Below are positions 16,880-24,652 of a stretch of DNA of 33,813 nucleotides, in pieces; positions within the stretch are counted from its first letter, which is position 1; every line of letters starts with the position of its first letter. The translations under genes were made by a program, and so were the position numbers. The stretch comes from an uncultured bacterium. GTDB lineage: Bacteria > Chloroflexota > Anaerolineae > J036 > Brachytrichaceae. The stretch is from positions 1 to 33,813 of the forward strand of contig CAIXPS010000333.1 in the NCBI GenBank assembly GCA_903921365.1, written 5' to 3'. A model generated the notes under the pieces. The model saw nothing but the letters and a program-made list of their open reading frames with translations. It was not told where the DNA came from and ran no database searches.

Positions 16880-18784
16880 CTAAAACGATATAGTCTGGGA
16901 TTGTTTCTGACCTTTACATGCACATGAACTTATCCGTGTACCATTACATGTTGGACACTGAACATAACCTCGCGAGCAGTGGCAAAACACTTCACTTTGT
17001 CCATGACAAGTAGCGCAATTCCATAATCCACTGCCTGCTGGTATACACTTTTGGCATTTTCCACTTCCATTACACACCTTGCAGATACCGCCACCTGCCC
17101 AGCGTCCATTTGTGCAATGTTGGCATTTTCCTGTTCCTGCGCACCTACCGCATGTAACTTTACCTTTTCTACAGTCGGGTACTGGGCATTGCAGTTTCTG
17201 TGTTCCATGGCACTCAGGACAGGCAATTTGGCCTTTCCCAGCGCAGGTTGTGCATATTCGATGTGTAGTTCCAAAGCAAGCCGAACATCCACCGCTCTTT
17301 CGATAGTTATTCAGAACGCTTATAAACAACTTTCCATCACTGCTTTTTGTGCATAAAGCAAGTGTTCCTGCGGTCACAGGCTCGCGAACTGACCAAATAA
17401 GTATTTCGCCTGTAGTAGGATTGACAATACGAGTATTCAACCCACCACTATATTCGAAGGACTCCAGTACTACACCCAAATACTCTGGGTGGCTGTAAAA
17501 AAAAGCGTCTACAATTTCAGCTCGCTCCTGGGGTGTCCACCTAAGACTTGGCAGATTGAATGGTATATTTAGCTTCTTGCCATCCTTATCAATGACTTGA
17601 TCTACATAGTAGGCAGTATCACTGTCGAACACGTCTCTTTTGATTTTCAGCATTCCTAATGCGCTAAGTAATATGCCATTGTTCCCAAAACTGTATCCTG
17701 TGACCGCTCTTGTCATTGCACTTCGTTTTTGGAACGTTCTTGCCACCTCATTTACGACATCGGGCGTTACGGTTAGGTCACTACTTAGAGATGAGGAATT
17801 TAGCTTATGAATAAAAATGCAGCTACCAATTTTCTTGCTTTCTCGTCCATATTTTTCCCATCGGCAATGACCTTCTGCGGTGATCACCCGGTAACCACGA
17901 TCAACTTGCACTTCTGTTGCAACACCAATTGCCAAGCCATCAGATCCTAATGCCAGTTGCCCCATCATATCCACCATGTCTGAAGATTCACGCGCTGCAA
18001 ATGGCAGGATATACATTTGCTCCACTTCGTAGGGTTCCTCAGTGTTGTAGACCACTACCGTTCGGTGACCTGGCCGCCGTGTGAGTTGCCACACATCCTT
18101 ATATGCCTGTGGGTCATCTCGATTCAGCACATCGCCTAAATCGTATGGCACAATGAATGGCTTCTGATCCTTCTCCCGATCAAGAGCGATGAAACCAGAA
18201 TACCGATAATTGCTATCGTTTTTTACTGGACGATAAAGGATTGTGCCGATTGCGAGTTCCCGACCTGATTTGCGCGGCAGTCCATTCAGTGCAACTATTT
18301 TTTCACGAAGCTTACTAAAAGCATCCTGCTGGTTTACACCTTCTTTCATATTAGCGAAGAAATCATCATCGGATAGCTTGAGTAATTCGCGCAGGTTGCC
18401 ATCTTGTAGATTTGTGCTGTTTAGTATCAGTGCTTGACCCAACAGAACAGCTATCGGATATTGGCTGCAATTGCGTAATGCGGTTTCGGCAAGTGCATTG
18501 ATCTCAGCGCGTACTGATTGATGAAGTAAACGGAGGATGCAAGCAATCCCTTCAAACCTCCCATTTTGTGCAAGCGCAATAGCAGAATGCAACTGCATCA
18601 ATATCATTTGCGGATCAGCAGTTTCAGCCACCTCCAGCGCTTGTTGCAATTGATTTCTGGCAGAAGATTGATCGATCTGGCGCACGCGGTAATATAGAGA
18701 CCCTATCCGCTCGACCGGTGAATATCCCACGTCTAGGAAGTTTATGGTTCTGAATCTCTCATTTAAACCAATCTTTATTGCCAT
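16880..18784 (-). CDS. 634-aa protein with C-terminal DnaJ-type zinc-finger array
   Basis: The first 490 or so residues form an unrecognised soluble region: helical repeats at about 40-150 (NQLQQALEVAETADPQMILM) and then an alpha/beta region. The last 135 residues (about 500-630) are packed with CxxC modules: CSACFG, CTTCAGKG, CPECHG, CGRCAGTG, CQHC, CKVCNGSG, CQKC, CATCHG, CPTCNG and CACKG. Several are CxxCxGxG modules as in the DnaJ cysteine-rich domain, although there is no J domain. At least eight modules are present, against four in DnaJ. The start has AAGG 5 nt upstream, and the gene lies 18 bp after its upstream neighbour. The C-terminus resembles the free-standing 65-residue protein at 677-874. 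A zinc-dependent scaffold or nucleic-acid binder is likely; an enzyme is not evident. Confidence 0.75.
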   Translation of the reverse strand: MAIKIGLNERFRTINFLDVGYSPVERIGSLYYRVRQIDQSSARNQLQQALEVAETADPQMILMQLHSAIALAQNGRFEGIACILRLLHQSVRAEINALAETALRNCSQYPIAVLLGQALILNSTNLQDGNLRELLKLSDDDFFANMKEGVNQQDAFSKLREKIVALNGLPRKSGRELAIGTILYRPVKNDSNYRYSGFIALDREKDQKPFIVPYDLGDVLNRDDPQAYKDVWQLTRRPGHRTVVVYNTEEPYEVEQMYILPFAARESSDMVDMMGQLALGSDGLAIGVATEVQVDRGYRVITAEGHCRWEKYGRESKKIGSCIFIHKLNSSSLSSDLTVTPDVVNEVARTFQKRSAMTRAVTGYSFGNNGILLSALGMLKIKRDVFDSDTAYYVDQVIDKDGKKLNIPFNLPSLRWTPQERAEIVDAFFYSHPEYLGVVLESFEYSGGLNTRIVNPTTGEILIWSVREPVTAGTLALCTKSSDGKLFISVLNNYRKSGGCSACFGTTHRICTTCAGKGQIACPECHGTQKLQCPVPDCRKGKVTCGRCAGTGKCQHCTNGRWAGGGICKVCNGSGKCQKCIPAGSGLWNCATCHGQSEVFCHCSRGYVQCPTCNGTRISSCACKGQKQSQTISF

Positions 18785-18802
18785 TGTTACCTTATCCCCC
18801 TG

Positions 18803-21004
18803 TCACTTTACTTGCTCGATACGAACTGAGAGTACATTGCCACTGTGCACCTCGCTTACCACCCGTGCCTGACGTTGCGACAGCGAGCTAAGTGACAGAA
18901 TTGAGTTTAGCAAAGGTGGTGCCCAGCGGAATAGTTCGACCTGATAAGTTCGATTATCGGCTCTCAAGTAAACCATATGATCACGTTTCTCTAGCATCTG
19001 CAACAAGTCTCTTTTGTCGTTGCCACTAGACATTCCCGCGGCTGAGGTCAGACGCTGCCGAGATTTATCCGACATTTGGCTAATTGCTAACTGTGCGCAT
19101 GTAACACATTTCCCGCCCTGTGAGCAACAGTGACGGCAGTAGCTCATGCCACAATCAGTACACTTGTTTTGCTCCGCACTACAATCGCTTGAGTTGCATG
19201 ACAGGAGGCCACACCCTGCACAGCGTGGTGCATGGTCTGCATGAGTCCGGCACAATCGAGTCTTGCCGCATATCTGACACGTCACTCCATGATCACTACA
19301 AATCTCCTTATGGCATGTGACGCATGTAGTAAGGTCAGCCTTCAAATAGCTGACAGTAGAGGAGCACAGAGAACACGTTTTACGATGCGTATCGCACACA
19401 CGTTGAGCTGTATGCAGCTTCGGCTGTGAACTATGTTTCTCGCAGACCGACTTACCGCACTCAATACAATGAAAGCGATGTTTCGGGTCTTGGCAGAGAA
19501 TTTCGCGCGAATCCACACAGCACCTTGCTAGACGTGATAGGGCAAAAATACGTTTACAGCAAGTAGTTTGTGCGCCGTGATCCCGGCACACCCAAGTTCC
19601 TTCCGCAGTAGCCAAACCATGTGAACGGCAAGTTGTCTCATGGCAGTCTTGGCATTCAAACCCATCCGGCTTAGCACCCGGAATGGTGCATATTCGCTCG
19701 TGACCAATGCGGCAGGTGCGTAAGTGTTGGTGAGCGAACGGCCTGTGACACACGGCGCAAAGTTCATAACAGTCGTGACACAATAGCTTGCCTTCGAAGC
19801 TGGGGGTCAGGCACGTAGGGCAAAAGTAAGTCCCTTTTTTATGTGGCCCATAAGCACACTCACCATGATCATCACAACATACCGGTGCACTGCAGTGGGT
19901 GCATTTCCCTCCATGGTCAGAGCACATGGAATCACCACATACACTACAGTCAAGTAACGCAGATGAACAGTCTGCGCACTGAACGTGGCTTCCTACCAGG
20001 CAGGTGTTGAAATGCTTGTGCCCACCGCACTTTGGACATGTCGACCAATTGACACGTCCAAGACGTGAATCGTAGGGAATTTCCGGTAAGAAAAGTTTTC
20101 TACGCTTTCCCGTGATTGTAATGTTGTAATTGATCACCGGCCACCATAGTTGCAGAACTGAAAGCAAGCTAACGCTCGTGCGACAGGTGTATTTCCGCTC
20201 AATATCCTGGATATATTTACTATGCCATTCGGCCAGCATCCGCTGGCCCTCGACATCGCCATGCCATAAACTGGTTAACTTCTCTTGGTAATTCTTCTCT
20301 GCCTCCTGGCGGTCTCTTTCTAGAATTCGGTGCATTTCTTTACCAACAGTTTGTAAATCCGGGAGAATACGCCGTTCAATTTCTTTCCGTGCAGAGGTCA
20401 ACACTTTGTCGAGATCGATACAACTCACAGATATGCCAGATTGCGGCATACTTTCCGTACTCAGCAAGTTATCTAGGCGCAGCAGCAACTCGGGGCGAGG
20501 CGCACCTGTTTGGCCGTCATATGCTAGCCGGACTATATTCTCTGATTGTTGGTCACTTCGATAAATGACACGATACGTCAGGATAAAGCTCGGTAAATAG
20601 TGCCATGCGTAGCTAATCTGTTGCCGACTGTTCATGCCTAAGACTAGAGACATGCCGGGAACATCGTGTTCACCGAACGCAGATATTGGCTGCAATTCGC
20701 CATAAGCCACTGCAAGACGCGGGTTGCATTGGGAATCCCGCTCCAAATCATTGAGAATTACGTCAAAGTAACGATGACCCGCACTTACCAGCTCTCCCCG
20801 TGGGTATAAAGACAGCATGTTACTGTCGAAAACCAGGGTAATAACTTGACGGTTTGACCCGCCGGAACCGAATAGCTGGCATGCGGTTGAAGTTATGAGT
20901 TCCACCCGGTATACGCCTGAAGCAATGTAGGACACAGAAGTATCATGGCGTTGACGGAAATAACCTACTACAACTTGCTCGATTTGCGCCTGCTTAGATG
21001 CCAT
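18803..21004 (-). CDS. 733-aa protein with very large treble-clef/B-box-like zinc-finger array
   Basis: Residues about 1-250 are strand-rich and unrecognised, followed by a charged helical segment (RILERDRQEAEKNYQEKLTS). Residues about 320-635 are a continuous Cys/His array: CPKCGGHKH, CADC, CSVCGDSMCSDHGGKC, CPTC, CHDCYELC, CQDCHETTCRSHG, CCKR, CIECGKSVCEKH, CSLC, CVTCHKEICSDHGVTC, CQICGKTRLCRTH, CAGCG and CTDCGMSYCRHCC. The recurring CxxCxxxxCxxH unit resembles B-box, LIM or FYVE-like treble-clef fingers and is tandemly duplicated roughly a dozen times. The final 100 residues are again non-cysteine (YLRADNRTYQVELFRW). There is no RING signature with full spacing, so ubiquitin-ligase activity is not claimed. 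AAAGG lies 5 nt before the ATG. It is expressed between the SNF2 fusion and the DnaJ-type finger protein. Confidence 0.75.
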   Translation of the reverse strand: MASKQAQIEQVVVGYFRQRHDTSVSYIASGVYRVELITSTACQLFGSGGSNRQVITLVFDSNMLSLYPRGELVSAGHRYFDVILNDLERDSQCNPRLAVAYGELQPISAFGEHDVPGMSLVLGMNSRQQISYAWHYLPSFILTYRVIYRSDQQSENIVRLAYDGQTGAPRPELLLRLDNLLSTESMPQSGISVSCIDLDKVLTSARKEIERRILPDLQTVGKEMHRILERDRQEAEKNYQEKLTSLWHGDVEGQRMLAEWHSKYIQDIERKYTCRTSVSLLSVLQLWWPVINYNITITGKRRKLFLPEIPYDSRLGRVNWSTCPKCGGHKHFNTCLVGSHVQCADCSSALLDCSVCGDSMCSDHGGKCTHCSAPVCCDDHGECAYGPHKKGTYFCPTCLTPSFEGKLLCHDCYELCAVCHRPFAHQHLRTCRIGHERICTIPGAKPDGFECQDCHETTCRSHGLATAEGTWVCRDHGAQTTCCKRIFALSRLARCCVDSREILCQDPKHRFHCIECGKSVCEKHSSQPKLHTAQRVCDTHRKTCSLCSSTVSYLKADLTTCVTCHKEICSDHGVTCQICGKTRLCRTHADHAPRCAGCGLLSCNSSDCSAEQNKCTDCGMSYCRHCCSQGGKCVTCAQLAISQMSDKSRQRLTSAAGMSSGNDKRDLLQMLEKRDHMVYLRADNRTYQVELFRWAPPLLNSILSLSSLSQRQARVVSEVHSGNVLSVRIEQVK

Positions 21005-21043
21005 TCTTTGCCTTTGAATAGAGTGTTTTCGCTAATAAACTGC

Positions 21044-23917
21044 CTACATATTTTCTTCAGGGGACTTGAAGAGCCGGCTCAATCCGCCTTCCTGTTTTGC
21101 GCGTTCCTCGGCATTACCAATAACCTCAATAATGTATTCCTTCTCGCTTATCTGACGTCCATCCAGTGACTCTTGATGTTGGTCCATAAAGAGATCAAAG
21201 GACATTGTGCGAAAGTCCTCAGCCTTGCTTAAACTACCAACAATTTCGTCAACTTCACCAATCACCGCCTCGAACATTCGCAACTTTTGTTCAAGGATCT
21301 GGATAATATCCTCTTCAATCGTATCGGTGAGGATCAGGTTGTAGATCAGTACCTTGTCAAATTGGCTATTTAACCGTTGAATGCGGCCGATGCGCTGCTC
21401 TATTTTCATGGGGTCCCAAGGAAGGTCAAGGTTGATCATCACATTGGCAAACTGCAGGTTCACACCTTCGCTCATTTCTCCAGGACAGAACAGTACGCCA
21501 GAGGTACACCCAACAAACTTACTCATCGATTCTGCGTTAACAGTATGTCCTTTCTTCTCATCGTAAAGATAGAGATGGTTGCCAAAGTAGGTATCCTCAT
21601 ATAGCCTCGCTGCATATTTGCATGCATACTGAGTAGTTTCATTGAATAGAGAGAATATGAGAACCTTATTGCCATTAGCCACTTCTTGAAAGGCAATCTG
21701 GAGCGCTTTATCCAATTTGGGTTGGACTAGGTCGTTAGGATAAGTGCGTACAAATTCCAGCAACTCATCCAGGAAAGCCGGCCCAAGGTGACGTCGTATG
21801 ACATTGTCGCTTTCGTTAACACCTGTGACAAATGCTTGTTTACTGCTAATCAGTCGTTCTACTAACTCACCCATGTAGGTATAGACGAAAGCTAGATTGT
21901 CAGTGTCATTTAGATACTTTTTGTAAAACTCGCGGAAATCCTGATAATACCTGTAAGCACCAGGGGAGGTTCCTTGAAGATCAATGGCGATGCGCTGCGC
22001 ATTTCTTTCTGGGAAGTGGTAACCGCGACCTTCAGCGTTCTCGTATCGCTTTATGACATCTTTGCGCCGATTGCGCACCATAACTTGCTGAAGGGCGCCT
22101 CTCAGTTTGGCTGTGTTATCTTCTTTTAATCCACTAGGGCTTTTAGAATCCACGTACTCTCGATCGAACTCTTCCTTGGATGGGAAGTAGCCAGGCCTTA
22201 GCAATGTCACAATCTTATAAAGCTCATGAATATCATTGTGCATGGGTGTGGCCGATACGAGCAAGAAATACTTCTTGCGAAGATTCTGAATAATGCGCAG
22301 TGTTTTCTCGTTTTTAGGTTCATTGAGGTAGTGAGCCTCATCCAGAATAACAAGGTCATACTGATGTTGTAGCAATTCCTCCGAGTGGAAGCGCTGCTCC
22401 AGTATTGAGTATGGCGCAATGAGCCTTTGGCAGTGCCAGGCCAAGCTGGTGTCGATGTTCATGTGCATGACGAGGAAAACCTCGTTAAACTTCTCATATA
22501 GTTCAGATTGCCACTGAGTCAACAGGGTGGGTGAAGACGGACAGAAGATCAGAACGTTTTCAACAAGTTTACGCTGTAACAGTTCCTTTATGATCATGCC
22601 GGCTTCGATTGTCTTACCAAGGCCTACTTCATCAGCTAGCAACCCCCGTCCGCGCATATCATGCAATATTTTGAGCGCCGCTTCTTGCTGATGTGGTAAC
22701 TTTTGTACTTCTGATAACCCATCCAGGCAGATTAACGTGTCAAATCCCGGATCAGACTGCAATTCATCCAATTGCTCTCGAAAGCGGAAATTGGGCAAAG
22801 GCGCAAAACGATGATCTTTGTAATCTGATAAAAGACGATGATGAACATTCTCATCGTAGACTATTATGGGCGGCGAATCGACGAATTCTTCTTCTGTTGT
22901 TGGGTGCATGAGCTGACCGCAACGAACACAAAATCGTGCACTGGATCGATTGGATTGACCACAAACGCAAGTGATTTCGTCTGCAATTAGGCTGTTATTC
23001 CTATCCAACTCTTCTAGTGACTTTAGCACTTCATCCATATTGGCGTATGGTTGCGTAGCATCTATCTGACAACTCAGTGCGATATTAGCTAGTGCTGATT
23101 TCCGTCGATTGGGTTCACCTGATATGGTGCGCAGACTCTCAATTTGATGGGGAGATACCACTTCGATGCCGGTTATAAGCAGGCCGAGTAGTCGTCCAAA
23201 GGCTACGAGGTCGTCTTGTGGAGATGGTGGTTGATCAATAACCTCACTATGCGTGGCTATATAGCTACGAGGGATACCAAAATCCATTAACTGGAAATCA
23301 CCTGCACTGGTTATAACTACCGCGTCAGGTCCTATATGGCCATGTGTGATCGGATATGGGTTCTGTCGGTGAAGTAGAACCAAGGCTTCAGCCAGTTGTG
23401 TTGCCCAATACCAAATATGGTCCGCGTTAGGCAATCCCCTATTCGAATCAATCCACTGCTGGATCGATGTACCGTCGACCTGAGCATATACGAAGTTTAG
23501 GCTCTGCCTATCCTTGAAGTAATCATCCAAGCTAGGAAGCGCCACATGTTTTAGATGCTGCAACAGCTTGCCTTCTTCGTTAAACAGCATATCCAGAATA
23601 GCAAGCGAGGAATCGTATTCAATACGTCGAAGTACATATTGCTTGCTATCCCGTCTCACCAGGTAAGCAGTGTAGTAACCATAAAGGGCGGGGAGCGACG
23701 ATATGACTTTGTAATGGCCTAACCATTTTTCAGGCTCCTCTGGAAGTGGGGGTTGCTTGACAATGCTGCTTTCCGGAGATTCTGTGGTTTTTGCCGGTAA
23801 GTCAACAATGTGTTTCTTCTCAGCTTCCGAACCAGGCAGCTGGGTTCCGCACCTACTACAGTTTTGTGGTGTAGTTTCTAGTAAGTAATCTAGTTCACAA
23901 ACTGGGCATTTTGCCAT
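21044..23917 (-). CDS. zinc ribbon - pseudokinase - zinc ribbon - SNF2/RapA-like helicase fusion
   Basis: The order is: zinc ribbon CPVC (4-7) and CSRC (20-23); linker; protein-kinase fold about 60-310 with HGHIGPD (about 191-197) in the catalytic loop and an intact DFG (about 211); second zinc ribbon CVCG...CVRCG (314-332); SNF2 ATPase about 400-900. SNF2 motifs are DEVGLGKT (near 430), DEAH (near 525), SATP (near 552), GEMSEGVNLQ and QRIGRIQRL (near 838). The HRD aspartate is replaced, so the kinase part is probably inactive or acts as an ATP/phosphoprotein sensor. SNF2 proteins of the RapA type translocate on double-stranded nucleic acid and remodel protein complexes. The start is ATG 23917; a TTG four codons upstream is possible. 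It is the first gene of the eleven-gene minus-strand run. Confidence 0.9.
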   Translation of the reverse strand: MAKCPVCELDYLLETTPQNCSRCGTQLPGSEAEKKHIVDLPAKTTESPESSIVKQPPLPEEPEKWLGHYKVISSLPALYGYYTAYLVRRDSKQYVLRRIEYDSSLAILDMLFNEEGKLLQHLKHVALPSLDDYFKDRQSLNFVYAQVDGTSIQQWIDSNRGLPNADHIWYWATQLAEALVLLHRQNPYPITHGHIGPDAVVITSAGDFQLMDFGIPRSYIATHSEVIDQPPSPQDDLVAFGRLLGLLITGIEVVSPHQIESLRTISGEPNRRKSALANIALSCQIDATQPYANMDEVLKSLEELDRNNSLIADEITCVCGQSNRSSARFCVRCGQLMHPTTEEEFVDSPPIIVYDENVHHRLLSDYKDHRFAPLPNFRFREQLDELQSDPGFDTLICLDGLSEVQKLPHQQEAALKILHDMRGRGLLADEVGLGKTIEAGMIIKELLQRKLVENVLIFCPSSPTLLTQWQSELYEKFNEVFLVMHMNIDTSLAWHCQRLIAPYSILEQRFHSEELLQHQYDLVILDEAHYLNEPKNEKTLRIIQNLRKKYFLLVSATPMHNDIHELYKIVTLLRPGYFPSKEEFDREYVDSKSPSGLKEDNTAKLRGALQQVMVRNRRKDVIKRYENAEGRGYHFPERNAQRIAIDLQGTSPGAYRYYQDFREFYKKYLNDTDNLAFVYTYMGELVERLISSKQAFVTGVNESDNVIRRHLGPAFLDELLEFVRTYPNDLVQPKLDKALQIAFQEVANGNKVLIFSLFNETTQYACKYAARLYEDTYFGNHLYLYDEKKGHTVNAESMSKFVGCTSGVLFCPGEMSEGVNLQFANVMINLDLPWDPMKIEQRIGRIQRLNSQFDKVLIYNLILTDTIEEDIIQILEQKLRMFEAVIGEVDEIVGSLSKAEDFRTMSFDLFMDQHQESLDGRQISEKEYIIEVIGNAEERAKQEGGLSRLFKSPEENM

Positions 23918-24080
23918 GTGGAGTCTCAATGTTGTTACTTAGTGTTGACACAAACTGCAGGAGTGACACCCGTAGGATCAGATGCTCATATTGTGTTAGG
24001 TGTAAGTTTTCTATTACAACGTACACCAACTTTCCTATTAGTCTGATCTATTCCATTCCTGCTGTTTGTGGACTTGGATT

Positions 24081-24317
24081 ATGAACACCCTGAGTATGAA
24101 GCTACTGGGAGAAATTGTCAAATCCCCAAGGTGCGTCCCGGAATGTGTCAAGGGTTTTGAGACAAACTCGGCAAAGAGATTAGGGAACATCGACGCTATC
24201 TGGAGAGATGGCCTCCTGGACGCGGCAGGGCGGATTGATCCAAACTGCCGTAGGCAAAGGTTGCGTATCGCCTCCAACCTTAAAATTCTTGTGAAAATGC
24301 CAAAACAAGCCGAATGA
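24081..24317 (+). CDS. doubtful small hypothetical protein
   Basis: This 78-residue basic ORF (MNTLSMKLLGEIVKSPRCVP start) has no clear ribosome site and no recognisable domain. In its favour, a strong plus-strand terminator follows about 70 bp after the stop, which needs some transcript to end. Against it, composition is not distinctive and the minus strand is also open. It could be a remnant of an integrated gene. Confidence 0.25.
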   Translation: MNTLSMKLLGEIVKSPRCVPECVKGFETNSAKRLGNIDAIWRDGLLDAAGRIDPNCRRQRLRIASNLKILVKMPKQAE

Positions 24318-24388
24318 CACAGGATTCCGCTTTAGACTTGGCGATGATTCGACGCCCGTCGCGTCCGCTATTGTCTACTTTTTTACAT

Positions 24389-24420
24389 AACCACCTGATC
24401 CCCACAGGTGGTTTTTTGTT
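24389..24420 (+). terminator. rho-independent terminator, plus strand
   Basis: AACCACCTG (24389-24397) pairs perfectly with CAGGTGGTT (24405-24413) around a 7-nt loop, followed by a six-T run (24412-24417) and TT. There is no T run on the minus side, so it works in the plus direction only. It would insulate the right-hand module from leftward-origin transcripts. Confidence 0.8.
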
Positions 24421-24423
24421 GCC

Positions 24424-24442
24424 TTAATGACGCATTAATGAC
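24424..24442. repeat. tandem 8-bp direct repeat
   Basis: TTAATGAC occurs at 24424-24431 and again at 24435-24442, an 11-bp period of about one helical turn. The arrangement suits a protein binding to one face of DNA, but two copies are few and may be chance. Confidence 0.35.
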
Positions 24443-24502
24443 TTGTTAGTTACCTCTCCATAACCAGTAAAGAACGACTTGAGCGCATCAAGCGTTAAGC
24501 AC

Positions 24503-24522
24503 AGCATGTAATCGGACATGCT
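24503..24522. promoter_or_regulatory. short perfect hairpin in leader of the large helicase gene
   Basis: AGCATGT (24503-24509) and ACATGCT (24516-24522) form a 7-bp stem with a 6-nt loop. There is no T run. With the hairpin at 24604-24630 it makes a structured region of about 130 nt ahead of the 24653 gene. Confidence 0.3.
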
Positions 24523-24601
24523 GACGGGAACAGCCACCAAGAATTGACATAATGGTGACTCAACTACCATCAGAAGCCTAACCAGCCATCAACCACAGCT
24601 T

Positions 24602-24641
24602 AGTGCCATGCGGTAACACACTGCGTGGCATTTTTGTTTTT
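24602..24641 (+). terminator. terminator-like hairpin (possible attenuator) abutting the ribosome site of 24653
   Basis: TGCCATGC (24604-24611) pairs with GCGTGGCA (24623-24630) with one G-T wobble and can extend two pairs outward. TTTTTGTTTTTT follows at 24631-24641. The ribosome site AAGGA (24643-24647) begins one base later. This is the form of an intrinsic terminator placed inside the leader, so it may attenuate the downstream gene or simply end upstream transcription. Confidence 0.55.
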
Positions 24642-24652
24642 CAAGGACGCAA

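Larger units (their letters stand above)
23918..24652. other. divergent intergenic region between helicase operon and mobile module
   Basis: These 735 bp separate the minus-strand operon from the plus-strand module. It must hold the minus-operon promoter, but no convincing -35/-10 pair was found. It contains a doubtful small plus ORF (24081-24317), a strong terminator, a pair of 8-bp direct repeats, a 7-bp hairpin and a second terminator-like hairpin; each is listed separately. No tRNA or integrase gene was found. Base composition rises in G+C to the right of it. Confidence 0.5.

Noticed and set aside
18803-21004. RING-type E3 ligase reading of the zinc-finger array
   Set aside because: No module has the full C3HC4 spacing, and no ubiquitin-like or E1/E2 genes are nearby.
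24066-24317. Two opposing open frames in the intergenic region
   Set aside because: Both are short with no ribosome site or domain; only the plus frame was kept, at low confidence, because a terminator follows it.
24330-24375. A TTCGA-containing, GC-rich stretch resembling the 3' end of a tRNA or tmRNA (possible att site)
   Set aside because: The bases flanking TTCGACG cannot form a 5-bp T stem, and no acceptor or anticodon arm was found.
24541-24575. TTGACA at 24544 as a -35 box for the large helicase gene
   Set aside because: The sequence 17 bp downstream (CCATCA) is not an acceptable -10, so no promoter is claimed.
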